DNA of 64,000 nucleotides from Ryuthela nishihirai (GCA_038380435.1 JAWZYU010000018.1:47231251-47295250); one strand, 5' to 3'; counted from the stretch's first letter, positions 1-11,269 are shown. Program-made: numbers and translations. Notes: generated by a model from the letters alone, not told the origin.

Positions 1-900
1 AAATAATCAAATATTTATAAAAAGCTTCATTTAAAGTCAAAACTGAAGTTGAATTACCGAAGCAGTATGTGAAGGATGGAACTGGATCCCAGAAATGAGC
101 TGACGAACATTTGACTTCAATGACGCTATCGATAGTTGTGTGACTTTAATAAAATTTTCATCTTCATAAAACCCCATTCACCATTTTCACACGGGCCGAA
201 TCGGCCAATGGGAGGGTGTTTGCAAACGCCCTTTCTAAATGTTTAAACGCTATATTTCATAGTAAAATAACGCTTAAAACAACAACCATTTAATTATAGT
301 GATGGGTATTTTCTGATAAATTGAACAAAAACTAATATTACTTTTAATAATTTAATTATTATATATTATTTAATTTAATTTTTAATTTATTAATTTACTG
401 TATAAACTTTTATAGTGATTAATCTCAACAACACTTAAATTGTGAAATTTATTTTTATTATGTTGATCTAACTGTTTTATTACTGAAATTATCTTTTTTT
501 TTGTAAGTTATCATTTTATTTTAATCTTACCCTTCACATACCATCCAAAAACAGAGAATAAAATTAAAGAAATGTAAATTGATTCTAAATATCTTTAAAC
601 AACGCGTATAGCATTAAATATTATCTTATAAATTTATACACATTTCTTTTAAGAACTTAATGCATTGTTTTTCTTACCACTAGCAATAGTCTTCTAACAA
701 CTAATTATCTCTCCACATATTATCTATAAGGTTTCAGTCACTACACAGATACAGTGCTCGTTTTATTACTAGGCATCTTATCATAGCTAGAAAGTATCCT
801 GCTTCAACGTGTCAGTTGCTCGATGTCCTATAATAAAATGTCGGAAATTAAAGAGAACGATCATTTCCGCGACTAAACTTCAACGGAGTCTATGAGTGCG
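1..900. other. Intronic or flanking AT-rich DNA, nothing recognised
   Basis: AT-rich sequence downstream of the Ig4 exon on the gene's strand. The next Sidestep exon is not recognisable here. No repeat family seen elsewhere in the window is evident. Confidence 0.5.
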
Positions 901-927
901 AGATAAGAATAGTCGTTGTGTACTCAC

Positions 928-1218
928 ATTTCACTTTGAGCAGTACTTCCTGGCTTCTTCCCTCGCCTTCGGAGTTGACGGCGACACATTGGTAGCATCC
1001 ACGGTGCTCCTTTCGCACCCTTTGTAGAACGAGGGAGTGGTTGCTGACAATGATGCCGCCCGATGTGTTGCTGTAGAGGGGCCTCCCTTCGAACCTCCAC
1101 TTTACTTCGTTCACCCATGGATTGGCTTTTACGTTGCATTCAAAGAACACGTCGCTGCCTTCTTTGATAGCTGTATGCTGGATGTTGGCACCCAAAGAAA
1201 GCTTTAACTCGGGGACGA
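928..1218 (-). CDS. Sidestep-family protein, exon encoding Ig domain 4 (partial gene)
   Basis: This minus-strand exon encodes one Ig domain, running from VPELKLSLGANIQ to SQEVLLKVK. Visible landmarks are the B-strand cysteine in DVFFECN, the tryptophan in VKWRFEG, and the F-strand cysteine in CYQCVAVNSEG. NTS and NHS are candidate N-glycosylation sites. The 3' splice site is TTATTTGCAG and the donor is GTGAGT just below 928. The exon is 291 nt with phase-1 junctions at both ends, so it joins the exon at 6792-7082 without breaking frame (...LTVF-F-VPELK). The patterns LGANI..IKEGSDVFFEC and GGIIVSN.SLVLQ match what I know of Sidestep proteins, transmembrane ligands of Beat receptors on neurons. 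Automated pipelines may name it nephrin-like or hemicentin-like. The membrane-proximal part, transmembrane segment and tail should lie beyond base 1. Confidence 0.9.
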
Positions 1219-1479
1219 CTGCAAATAATCGAAATAAGAAGAATATAACTTCGCAGTGGGTTTAATCTTATAAGAATTGAAATAGGGAACATATTTTATT
1301 TTACATATATTTTAATTCAGTTCAATCACAGTTTTTAAAATCACTATAAAACTTGTATGATCGAAATATTTTAATCTTCATTTTACATGCTATATGTCAT
1401 TATTTATACATTGCACAAGATCATTATTTTTTTTTTTATTTTTTAAAAAAATTACACGTACAGATCTGTTTGTGTTAAA

Positions 1480-1625
1480 AATATTTTCAACACTTTTATG
1501 CTGTAAGTCAACGCGTGTGTAAACGAAAAATTGTCTTGAGCCTTGTGGGATCAAAACCCCCTACCTTATGGTGACATGCCAGATGTTCTGACTGCTGAGA
1601 TATCGACCACAGATAAATTACCCTC
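1480..1625 (-). repeat. SINE-D-like repeat (tRNA-related), copy 1
   Basis: On the minus strand this reads like a tRNA-derived head: an A-box-like stretch with CTCAGCAGTC and a B-box-like GGGTTTTGATCCCA. It is followed by GGCTCAAGACAATTTTTC, then TTGACTTACAGCATAA and AGTGTTGAAAA. The latter blocks recur in opposite orientation at 2206-2325. Calling it a SINE is inference from the tRNA-like boxes and the second copy. Confidence 0.45.
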
Positions 1626-1699
1626 TACTTTTTTATCAGAATCTATTTAACATTTTACCGGAGCACCTGACATTTCATTAGGTCATTCGACCTATGATA

Positions 1700-2190
1700 T
1701 CCTATGCTTCCCCAATTTGAGCGAACACAACTCTCACGAACATTCACAAGATACAGGTCTTGCAGAATAAAATCCTGCGATGTGTGGTCAATGCCCCCTG
1801 GTTTGTAACCAATCGACAATTGCATAAAGATCTAGTCATTGATCACATTTACACATATCTTAAGTTTGTCTCGCGAGGTTTCTTCAAGTCAGTTTAGAGA
1901 AACCCGCACGAGATTAAATAAATCCTGCCTTCTGGACTACGATCATGAAGCCCTTAACAGATACAAGAGGCCTAAGATGATGGCTTTCGCTAAAGAAAGT
2001 TATCCATTTTAGGTCTCTTGTGCATCATTACTACTCTGTTTTATGTTCTTTTGTCCTTTGGGACCCACCATTGTGTGGTTTACTTTTATTTGTTTTTTCA
2101 AACTGATGTCAATTAGGCATATTTCCAGATGAAGAAAGTTATGGGTACTATTGTGCCCGGTACTTCGTTTTATGATGTAACGATCTACGA
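1700..2190 (+). pseudogene. Jockey-like non-LTR retrotransposon, 3' end of ORF2 (relic)
   Basis: The plus-strand frame from about 1740 reads KIQVLQNKILRCVVNAPWF and then VTNRQLHKDL. This is the region just downstream of the reverse transcriptase in Jockey-clade LINEs (usual form LQ.KILR...NAPW.V.N..IH.DL). Stop codons follow after SV, and the remaining 180 bp is 3' untranslated-like sequence, including a short run resembling the usual Jockey tail. Only the last part of the element remains, as expected for a 5'-truncated insertion. It lies between two inverted copies of the SINE-D-like repeat. Confidence 0.7.
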
Positions 2191-2205
2191 TCTATGACAT
2201 TTCAT

Positions 2206-2325
2206 CAGGAGATCCTGGGCTACGATCGCACCCGGCTCAAGACAATTTTTTCTCCATAGGCATGTTGACTTACAGCATAATAGTGTTGAAAAAATTTGTA
2301 ACTAAAGTACTGAGATATAAAATGT
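2206..2325 (+). repeat. SINE-D-like repeat, copy 2 (inverted relative to copy 1)
   Basis: Shares GGCTCAAGACAATTTTTTC, TTGACTTACAGCATAA and AGTGTTGAAAAAAT in order with the reverse complement of 1480-1560. The B-box area is only partly kept (CGATCGCACCCGGCTC). Confidence 0.45.
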
Positions 2326-3760
2326 TATTAACGTTAACAGATAATATATATATACATTGTTTTTCATGATAAATGGGGTGAGAGAAGATATATTCACCAA
2401 ATGGGTTTTTTCTTAAGACTTAGCCCAGTTTCAAAGCAAAGCTTTCTACATGTCAAGGTTATAATGCTTGGTTTTCCGAACGAACTAGATCAGTATTTCC
2501 AAAATGGTGGTCCGCAAAACCCCGGAATTCCACGAAGTGAAAATTTCGCTTCTGTAGAAGAATTGCATTTAAATGAAGAAAAAAAAATATATATATATTT
2601 TTTCTTATTCATGATGTATGATATTACTTCTAAATGTGTGACGCTAAATAACACATTAATCTCATATCATTGTATATCATTGTTTAACTGTTATTTATTA
2701 TTATCGTGATTTTTGGACTAGTTTTTTAGCTCCACATATCAGAATTTTATTAAGGGTTCCGCGAATACTTTTCGAGTGTGAAAGGTTCAATGGCTATATA
2801 AAATTGGGAAACACTAATCCAGATCTTTCATGACTTTGACAGTCGTTGTTTTGTGCCAAGTACAATTGATATTTTTAAAATATTTCAACTCGAAGTAAAT
2901 GTTAATAAAAATAACGTGATATATACTCATTCATACAATTGCTTAATAATAATTAATATATTTAATTACTGTAACTTATTAACCATTGAGGGAATTAAAA
3001 AATTTTCCTGAAACGTCAACTAAGGGCATTAACATATACAACTGTTCATATCAACATTACAACTTCATTTCAAGACAAAATTTTAAGATCTGACTGATCA
3101 TTAAAACAAACGTATAAGTCTCAGATTTCGTTCCATGTATTCGTAACTGGACATGAACTGGCTTTTTCAGGTACAATTCTCAATCATTTTAATAGTTTGG
3201 CACTAAGAATTGTTAAGTATATGTTACACTAAGCAAAATTTGCCAACACTTCTTTTTTTATGCAAGCTGTTTGATTTATTTTGAAACAGCTTTTTGAGAA
3301 AATGGGGAAGTAAAATTTGGGTGATATCTGTAGTACAGACGAGGAATAAACATGACCCGAATCAATGAAAATTTATTAATGACAAATATGATTTATTACC
3401 AGTTAAACTACCCCAAACGTTCGGCGCGAAATATATGTTCATTTTCTAACTCTTTCCATCGAAAAGTCCATTCATAGTTTTCCACGGCTAACATACTACT
3501 CACAACGTACTACCCCATTCACAAGGTAGGCGACGGCAGCACCCTCAGACATTTCTGACACTTTCAGAGGGCTTAACTCACGGTAGCTGAGGGTTTAACT
3601 CACGGTAGCTGGAAGCCGATATCTTAACCCAACACAGCTAGAACTAGGTGAGATCATCAACCTAAATTTGGGACCATTAGCTCAAGTACCCACGTAACCA
3701 CAGGGAACCGAGAATTCCTGCTACTGATGATGTCACAAGTGTCAGCTCGGAATTACAGCT
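2326..3760. other. AT-rich intronic DNA, no gene recognised
   Basis: Contains a short TA-rich run (about 2344-2358) and a 22-bp unit present twice at about 3569-3612 (core TTAACTCACGGTAGCTG). The open frame at 2401-2709 resembles nothing I know and has low-complexity codons, so I do not call it a gene. Confidence 0.45.
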
Positions 3761-3761
3761 A

Positions 3762-4974
3762 TTATACAATGAAGTGGCATTTAATTAGGGATAGCAACCT
3801 AGTAACGTGTTGGATCCCCTCTGGCCCTGATAACGGCCGCCACGCGACGAGGCAAGAACTCTACAAGCTTGCGTAAATGTTCTACTGGTATGGCGACCCA
3901 TGCATCCTCCAGAGCTGTCCATAATTCTCTCAAGGTCGTCGCTGATGGGACACGGGCCCAAAAACTCTGCTCGACGGTATCCCAAAGATTTTCGATGGGA
4001 TTTAAATCTGTCTTCTAGGTGGCTATTTCATTATTTCAAAGTCAACAGAATGCTCCTTCAACCATGCAGTAGCCAACCTGGACCTATGAGATGAACAGTT
4101 GTCTTGCTGGGAGATGTCATTTCCATTGAGATGCATGATGGCCATAAATGGGTGTAAATGGTCAGTTCTGCATACCGGGATGCATTAAGAGTCGTCGGTA
4201 TACACGTATCGAAGGTCACACAGACGTCCAACTGAAGACACCCCAGGCCATCACTGAGACATCACCAGCTTGTACTGTTCCGACCTGACATGCAGGATCC
4301 ATGGCTTCATGGGGTTGGTGCCATACTCTCAGTCTCCCATCGGCGTGATGAAGTTTAAAACGGGATTCATCACTCCAGGTTATCCGTTGCCAATTTTTGA
4401 TGATCCAGTTTCGATGTTCTTTAGCCCAGTCAAGGCGTTGAGTCCGGTGTTATGCATTAGAAGAGGGACTCTCGTAGGTCGGCAGCTCCCGAAGCTGAGA
4501 TGATGAATTGAGCTTTGCACGGTCCGTGCACTGACTTCCCGGCTGGAACCCGCGTTCAGATGGGAGGTGATTTCAGACAATGTCTAATCCCTATTGGTCT
4601 GTACGATAAGCATCAGACGGCGAAGCAAACGATCATTCAAGGCTGGTTGTCCTTTGCAGTTTGTCCAGGTGCTTATTTTTTTGCCGAAAGTTTCGTATTC
4701 CTGGAACACTCTTGAAACTGTCGTATGAAAAACTCCAAGTTCGTTGACAGTTTCGGAGATCGAGTGTCCCATCCATCGGGCTCCTACCATTTGTCCTCTG
4801 TCAAATGCATCTAAATCCCGCTCCTTCCCCATTATATTTCTCACGACGAATGCTTGGGGAAGCCAAAGCTGACAGGTATATATGACCAGCCACGCATGCG
4901 CGTAAATGCGGGACCTACGGTACTGAATTGGATAACGTCTTCTATCCCTAATTCAATGGCACTTCAGTGTATAA
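3762..4974 (-). mobile_element. Tc1-like DNA transposon, about 1.2 kb, both terminal inverted repeats present
   Basis: The left end (3762-3794) and the reverse complement of the right end (4942-4974) share a roughly 33-bp inverted repeat: TTATACA.TGAAGTG, then CATT.AATTAGGGATAG. The element length fits Tc1 family members. The transposase runs on the minus strand and is broken. A TA at each edge is consistent with TA target duplication. Confidence 0.85.
3785..4844 (-). pseudogene. Tc1-like transposase (frameshifted)
   Basis: The minus-strand frame begins MGKERDLDAFDRGQMVGARW and continues into a helix-turn-helix (SISETVNELGVFHTTVSRVF). The second DNA-binding helix, SAREVSARTVQ-type (seen as SREVSARTVQSSIHHLSFGS), lies at about 4500. 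RVPLLMHNTGLNAL, then a catalytic-domain stretch around WSDESRFKLHHADGRLRVW, follow in other frames. The C-terminus contains ENLWDTVEQSFWARVPSATT with a terminal VAAVIRARGDPTRYW block. At least two frame changes separate these pieces, so the gene is dead. The order of motifs is that of a complete Tc1 transposase of about 340 residues. Confidence 0.85.
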
Positions 4975-5530
4975 TATGATGTTAGTTGATACATGTTGTC
5001 ATTTAACGAATTTTGCTTCTAACAAATCAAGGAATGACATCAATTGTATGGTAATAATGATTGGCAGCTGCCAATCGCTGACTATTTGTGAAGGATCTTC
5101 CACGTCTTATCATCAACATATATCAATTTCCATATCTCTAGGTGACCTTTTCGATGAGGAAAGTTGAAACTCTATAGTTTTGAGAGAAAAAAGTTTCAAA
5201 TTTTTTTTGTTTGCCAACCTGTTTTTTGCTTTGTGAAGTTCGCGGTAGCAGGCAAAGGATGCATTTAACTTAGGTTTAAAAAAGTTTATCTTTCCAAATT
5301 TCGATAAATTTCGATTTAAATTGCTATTGCTGTTCCACAATATTTGAACACTTACGAAGGTCTTTTGATACTTAATATTCTTACTACCGCAATGTCTTCG
5401 TCATCTGATTTAGCACCTTTATCCTCTTCTTCAAGTGAAAGAGTTTAATCTTAGATAATTTCCCTTCGCGTGAGCTAAAATCGTATGGAGCGTCTCCTCT
5501 GTCAACTTCTTCGAACCAAGCTTCAATTGT
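4975..5530. other. Intronic DNA, nothing recognised
   Basis: No repeat family or coding signal is recognised between the Tc1-like element and the hairpin at 5544. Confidence 0.4.
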
Positions 5531-5543
5531 CAGCTACTACATT

Positions 5544-5599
5544 TTTTACTTGAATACCTTCCATGGCTTGACAAAGTGATGGAAGGTATTCAAGTAAAA
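5544..5599. repeat. Perfect 20-bp inverted repeat with a 16-nt spacer
   Basis: Arm TTTTACTTGAATACCTTCCA (5544-5563) is exactly reverse-complementary to 5580-5599. The match continues imperfectly outward through ACATTTTTT on both sides. It lies just before a 54-bp minisatellite. Confidence 0.9.
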
Positions 5600-5628
5600 C
5601 ATTTTTTCATGGCTTTTGTGAATGGCGG

Positions 5629-6045
5629 CTAACAAAAATATGTTTGTGGCTCACTCGTTTCAAGCGAAGAGAGTTCATTCGTCTAACAAAAAATAATTTA
5701 ATGAATCGCTCGTTTTAGCTGAGAGAGTTATCTCGTCTAACAAAAATATGTTTGTGGATCGCTCGTTTTAAGCGGAGAGAGTTCACTAATTTAAAAAAAT
5801 GAGATTTGTGTGTCGCTCGTTTTAGTGGAGAAAGTCCACTCATCAAACAAAAATATGTTTGTGAATCTTTCGTTTCAAGCGGAGAAAGTTTACTCGTCTA
5901 ACAAAAATGGGTTTGTGGATCTCTCGTTTCAAGCGGAGAGTGTTTACTTGTCTAACAAGAATAGGTTTGGTGGATCACTAGTTTTAGCGGAGAGAGTTCA
6001 CTCGTATAAAAAAATAAGTTTGCGAATCACTCGTTTTAGCAAATA
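5629..6045. repeat. Minisatellite, about 54-bp unit, about eight copies
   Basis: Each unit has the form CTAACAAAAATATGTTTGTG, then GATC.CTCGTTT.AGCGGAGA, then GAGTTCACTCGT. Copies differ by substitutions and one-base indels. Because 54 is a multiple of three, an 84-residue open frame crosses it. That frame is a by-product of the repeat and not a gene. Confidence 0.9.
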
Positions 6046-6239
6046 CTCATACGTGCTCATATAACGAGGTATGAATGTATTTATGTGATATGTTAAAACT
6101 TTTCCACAAGTTATGTGCTACAGAAAATCTTATTATGTAAGAGAAGCTAATGTGAAAATAAATATTCCACACAACATCTAACCAGGAAGAATCAAAGCAT
6201 GAGTATATTATTACAGATTCTAATGCAGACCGCTTGAGC

Positions 6240-6540
6240 TACAAGTTTACCAGCTTTACCAAACCCTGTCCTTGGTCAGAAAGGGAACACCTATGGGCTT
6301 GGAAACGCCGCCGTCCATCGGACGAGAAGTGAAACTATGTTCACTCTGCATGAAAGTCATATCCGGTGCACATAAAAATACATTGAATGGCCTTGATTGG
6401 AGACTTCAATCTGTCTGCTAACAGCTATACAGTGTGTCCCCTTTCATTACCTTCTCTGAGCCCTTGGGGTGCTTGCGACCTGGTAAATTAATACATTGGT
6501 TGCAAAAACGTGCCGCTCAGATGTAAAACAATCCAACTAA
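6240..6540 (+). repeat. SINE-A copy (plus, diverged, 5' truncated)
   Basis: Recognised by ATGGGCTTGGAAACGCCGCC, CTGTCTGCTAACAGC, CCTTCTCTGAGCCCTTGGGG and GTGCCGCTCAGATGTAAAAC in the right order. The tRNA-like head is no longer readable. Confidence 0.8.
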
Positions 6541-6791
6541 TTTCACTCTTATACATGCAATGAATATTAATTTACATTGGTAAAATATACAATATAACGA
6601 TGTAACAATAATGATCTACAATTAATATTAATAATGACGAACAGTGAAATATTAATATAAAAAAGCTTCGTAAACAGATCTCCATTCAATCTCTTATTCT
6701 CATTTCAAAATACGTGAAGACACAGAGTAATTTTTCCTTTAATTCTGCTAAACACTATAAAGTTCTGCAACAAAAACCCAGAATTACTTAC

Positions 6792-7082
6792 AGAAAACGG
6801 TCAACGTCCACCCATCTTCTATTGCGCTGTTAGACAAAGCTGGGTTCTGTGCCCTGCACGATAATATCTTTCCATTATCCTCAGCAGTTGGGACGAAAGT
6901 TAAGGAAGTGGAAGTAAGGTTCTCGGACACAGTCTCCTTGCCCGATTGAATCTTTTTATTATCCTTCCACCAAGTGAGAAGAGCTCTCGGTCGAGCTCCT
7001 GATGACTCGCACTCGAGCTGAATCTTCCGGCCAGCGGACAGCGGGCGCTGTAGCGTGGTGATCCGAACGTCTAGAGGCTTCA
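6792..7082 (-). CDS. Sidestep-family protein, exon encoding Ig domain 3
   Basis: This minus-strand exon encodes the Ig domain that starts KPLDVRITTLQRPLSAG and ends EDGWTLTVF. It has the paired cysteines (QLECES and LSCRAQN), the double tryptophan LTWWKD and an NLT glycosylation site. The acceptor is TTTCCTTGCCCAG and the donor GTAAGT. The exon is 291 nt, the same length as the next exon, and both junctions are phase 1. The LSAG..C..SGARP.A..TWW and EDNGKILSCRAQNP patterns are typical of this domain in the Sidestep family. The Met in front of FPCPV in the open frame is intronic and is not a start codon. The exon is uninterrupted, unlike every transposon frame nearby, which argues that the gene is alive. 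Confidence 0.92.
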
Positions 7083-7660
7083 CTGGGCAAGGAAACAATT
7101 AGATTAGCAGTCTGGAAACAACAAAATTTTATACACGGGAAATTCACTACTGCACTGAAGCCCAGTGACATCAAATACTTTGGAACTATAAAACTTTGGA
7201 CAAATTCCTAGGTAATAGCTATATTTCAAATATGTTTTCAAGTTTTTTAATGGTGAAAAACATTTGAATTCGTGATTTTTTTGTCTATATATTTAATTCA
7301 TTAATTTATAAAACAAGTTTTCAAGTTAATGTTATGAGATAATGCTATTTCTAACAATTATATCACTCTAGCAATTTTTAATATAGTAATATATACTTTT
7401 TTCTATTGTTCACAATGCTAAGGCAATTTTCCGATTACGACGATTTTCTGGAAATAATCAGAATACAGAATTACTTAGTCTACATTTTTTCTTATTTACA
7501 GAGCAATGTATATTAAGTTTAGCTATTTACCAGCCAATGTACTGCAATTTCTTTACTGCAGAAGTTTCTAAACTATGGTACATGTATGCCAATAGTATAC
7601 TGAAACCTTTCAGGAAGTCGCGATAAATTGTATGTTTTCATTGCAGATGTATATAATAGG
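7083..7660. other. Intron sequence next to the Ig3 exon
   Basis: Single-copy-looking AT-rich intron. The polypyrimidine tract and AG of the Ig3 acceptor lie at 7083-7100. Nothing else is recognised. Confidence 0.5.
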
Positions 7661-7663
7661 TAA

Positions 7664-7905
7664 TTAATAATTCATTATGAAGTATAGAGCATTAATAATT
7701 CGTTATGAAGTATAGAGCAGTGATGATTCGTTATGAAGTAAAAACATTAATAATTCGTTATGAAGTATAGAGCATTAATGATTCGTTATGAAGTAAAAAG
7801 CATTAATAATTCGTTATGAAGTATAGAGCAGTGATGATTCGTTATGAAGTAAAAAGCATTAATAATTCGTTGTGAATAAGGAGAATTATAATGAGGTAAG
7901 GAGCA
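7664..7905. repeat. Minisatellite, 27-28-bp unit, about eight copies
   Basis: Unit GTTATGAAGTATAGAGCATT plus AATAATTC, alternating with a variant in which TATAGAGC becomes AAAAAGC. The alternation suggests a higher-order unit of two. It lies 0.6 kb inside the intron upstream of the Ig3 exon. Confidence 0.9.
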
Positions 7906-8057
7906 TTAAAAATTTGTTAATAGCAACGGTTAGTTCTTTATCTTCAGGGAGGGTAGGAAATGCAATATTTTTAAGAGAAAGATGGAAAATTGTTTTTGAG
8001 TCGGATACTTACTAATGAAATATTACTATTTGCGTTTTTTGAATTTTTTTATTCGTA

Positions 8058-8140
8058 TGAATTTCCACCATTAGAAGACAATAAATTCGGAAAAAATAGC
8101 AAAACAATGTCGTTTAAAACGAACATTCCATATTCATTGG
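8058..8140 (+). repeat. Dispersed repeat, left copy flanking the 8.6-13.9 kb LINE
   Basis: AATTTCCACCATT.GAAG.., followed by AA.AT(T)CGGAAAA and an AAAACGA.CATT block, recurs in the same orientation at 14125-14205. A weaker version lies near 61273-61340. Identity by eye is moderate. Confidence 0.5.
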
Positions 8141-8689
8141 AGGTAACAAACTAGTTTCAATTTTATTAGAAAATAACTGATAATTATTGTGAATATGTCG
8201 AAATAATTTTAAAAGTTTATTATTTTATTATAACTGTTCTAATCTATTCCAATCAATAGCCATAATATATATGCACATCATTTTTAGTTCGTTTTATAAA
8301 AAAAAAAAACGAGAAATTATTTTTGCCGTTTGTCCTGTAAACTCTAAACTTTTTGATAGTAAAAATAAAAAATTACTTTTGTTTAGAATAGGTACCAATA
8401 CAATATTAGGATTCACATTTTCAGAATCTTCCAATACTGTTAATTTCCTTTGCACAGGACATGCAAATTAGAATGCACCTGTTATCGTTGTTTCGTAGTT
8501 CCTCGTCGTTGAATTTCACATTTCGACATTTTCTGTATTAAGTAAATTTTACTTTGAGTGTTATCTTACAATTTAGTAAGAATATTAAAGGTTTGTATTT
8601 AGTTTATTAAATCAAGTCGATTTGACTTGATATCTTACGTCGCATTTCTGCTGCACATGGCGGAAGCAGCATTGTTAAACGTCCGAAGA

Positions 8690-9830
8690 TAATGACTACA
8701 GCCTCTGAAGTTACTTCTGTTTCTCCAGGACTTGGACAAACCTTTTTAAAAGATGAAGTCATTTCTATTGCACATGACAAAGGCATAAATCAATTCGGTA
8801 TAATGTTCAAAGGAATATCATCATTTATTCCATCTTACAAACCACAAACAATGAAAAGAGAAGTTTCTGCTCGCCAGCGGACATTCAGTCGATGCGAGTC
8901 ACTCATTCTAAATCTCTTTTCATATATACATCAACAGCACTGTGCGTTAAAGAACTCTTAACAGTGAATACTCTGTTAGCTGTACCAGTTAGAGCTACAT
9001 TACTTACCGAACATTTGACTACTAAATGTTTGCTACGAAATATAGAGACTTCCATTACACTCGAGAAATTACATCAAGAACTGACATTAGACAGCCACTC
9101 AGCGTTAGAATTGTGCCGTTTCACATGGCGGTCTGGTAGCAATATTTTCCTTCAACTAATGTCTTTACTATCACGGGCTTCGCTATCCTTTAGAAGTTAA
9201 ATTGTGGTGGCAAATTCAAAATCGTCCCAATTTATCGATCGACCCAAACCAAGCAGAAACTGTCAACGTTTCGGCCCTTCTTCAAAGCAATGCCGCAGTA
9301 AAATGCGGTGCACAATTTGCAGTGATGAACATGAAACATCTTCTTGCACAGCCACCATTTTCAAATGTTGACTTTGTTTTGCAGCACTCCCGTACAGGGG
9401 ATAAAACCTGCACTCAGTGGATTCAGGAAGAGAAAATTCTCCAATATAAAGCTTTTAAGCTCAAAATCTGAACTCTGCACATCAGAATTTATGACATCTT
9501 TTCAAACCATTTTCACTGAATGCTTTAACAAAGCTCTTGCCCAAATGGAAGAACGTCTAATGTCGACTATTTCGAAGACATTTAAAAATCAACAATCAAC
9601 GTCCTATGCAAGGGACTTCTACATCTACCACCAATGCAATTTTTCCTGCAGTTAACCTAGATTCTTCCAAGAACATGAAGTCAACAACAAGCCACCACAT
9701 TTTCCATCCAGTCAGGCTAACTGTCAATCCTTCATCATGTGAGAAAGTCTCCAAGGTGACGTTTCAGAAAAAAATTACCAAACGAACTACACGAAGATTT
9801 TCTTATGCATACTTCAATTGAAAAGTGTAC
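8690..9830 (+). pseudogene. Non-LTR retrotransposon ORF1 (gag-like, zinc knuckles), broken
   Basis: Pieces in different frames: MTTASEVTSVSPGLG at the start, then a central VPVRATLLTEHL block with ELxxxxL-like spacing, then LPLEVKLWW. After that comes a tandem CCHC-type region reading NCQRFGPSSKQCRSKMRCTI and CSDEHETSSC. That CQRFGH..KQC..K.RC..C...H....C arrangement is the nucleic-acid-binding end of ORF1 in Jockey/I/R1 elements. The frame changes near 8950, 9200 and 9330 make it non-functional. It lies about 130 bp ahead of the endonuclease. Confidence 0.65.
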
Positions 9831-9958
9831 CACTTCATTCTCTATTAACCTAAATCGTCTATTTTAGTTAAACGAGGAGAATGAGAATTGCGAAAAGCCA
9901 AAACAGACTGATTTGATTTAATTTACTTTTTGTCTCTTTTTCTTTTATATATATATTG

Positions 9959-10740
9959 GTTTTCAAGATACTACAATGGAATATTCATAGTATTACTGTT
10001 CAGAAAATGCTGTTTTACTTTCTTATTAGAGAACATAATCCTGATGTCATTCTCTTACAAGAGAATGGCTTAAGCCAAATAAATATTTTTCTATTCCTGG
10101 ATATGTTATTCATAGAGCAGACAGAGCATATTTATTAGAAAACATAATCCTGATGTCATTCTCTTACAAGAGAATGACTTAAGACAAATAAACATTTTTC
10201 TATTCCTGAATATGTTATTCATAGAGCAGACAGAGCTACTGGCAGAGGCAGAGGGCTTCTGACAGCGACTAAAGCTGAATACATGGTAACTGTACATAAT
10301 ATGCAAAGAACGATTGAAGACACTGGAGAATATTTGGTGACGTAAATAAAACTTCCTTCTAGGAATGTATTGATTGCCAACATCTATACTCCAAAAGAAT
10401 CAGATTCATCTCAACTTTTAACCCATCTTTCGGATAATTTTCCTATGATGTCGATTATTGCCGGTGACTTTAACGCACACTATCCCCTTTGGGGTTCTTC
10501 ATCAACATCGCCTACTGGAAATAAAATTATTGTCTGATGCAAGATCGTGAATGGACTATTTTAAATGATGTCTCGTAGACACATTTCTCAATAATATCTA
10601 CCTCTGCAATAGACTTCACCTTATGTAATATTCATCTACACCTAAATTGCTTTTGGCAGGTTCTCTCCTCAGACTGGGGCAGTGATCATGCACCTATCCA
10701 TCTAGAAATTACCTCACTCGTTCAATGTACAAGGTAATTC
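9959..10740 (+). pseudogene. Non-LTR retrotransposon AP endonuclease domain, broken
   Basis: Starts FKILQWNIHSITVQKMLFYF and continues REHNPDVILLQE, the usual endonuclease N-terminus with the catalytic Asn and Glu. Later pieces are NVLIANIYTPK, IIAGDFNAHYPLWGSS and a terminal SDWGSDHAPIHLEI, which carries the catalytic Asp-His. In-frame stops follow YLVT and NKII. A 109-bp direct duplication (10025-10133 repeated at 10134-10240) doubles the NPDVILLQE region, which no functional enzyme would tolerate. Confidence 0.8.
10025..10240 (+). repeat. Tandem duplication, 109-bp unit, two copies, inside the endonuclease domain
   Basis: ATTAGAGAACATAATCCTGA at 10025 recurs as ATTAGAAAACATAATCCTGA at 10134. 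The following roughly 100 bp matches with only a handful of substitutions. The duplication postdates the element's insertion or its last active copy. Confidence 0.9.
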
Positions 10741-11269
10741 AAATTCTACATACATAAAAAAGTTTACTGACTAGAATAACTATCGTTTTTCATTTAAACA
10801 AGCCCGGAATTCTGAAGATTCAACTTCAGAATTAGAACTTTGAACCAACTTTATATCTGTTACGACTGCATCACAAGTTGTCTACCTTTACTTACAAAGC
10901 ACCCAGTCGCAAACAACCACCTTGGTGAAATTTCGAATCTCAAAGAGCTTTACAATTAAAAAGACGTGCTTTTAACAAGATTCATCGATCACTTTCACGA
11001 TCTGATTGGATGGCTTAGAAGACAGAAATAGCTTGTCTACGTCGCATTATACAAGAAGAGAAAACAAACTATTGAATGAAAGTCAATGCTTCTATATCAC
11101 ATCCTAATGAGATTTTTCGTATTACAATAGATTTCGTCGAAACACTTCCTCTAGTAATGTAGTTCCTCCTACTTTAATGTAAACTGATCAAAGTGATTTC
11201 TACACTACCCAGGGACAAGCAGAACATTTTGGAAAGTTATACTCTAGTTGTCAAGCTCTTCCAATAATG

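Noticed and set aside
924..1139. 71-codon frame on the minus strand
   Set aside because: It overlaps the Sidestep Ig4 exon in another frame; the Ig frame has splice sites, domain residues and correct phase.
5629..6064. 84-codon open frame encoding SSNKN..VDLSFQAE repeats
   Set aside because: It is produced by a 54-bp minisatellite with frame-breaking indels between units; no gene context.
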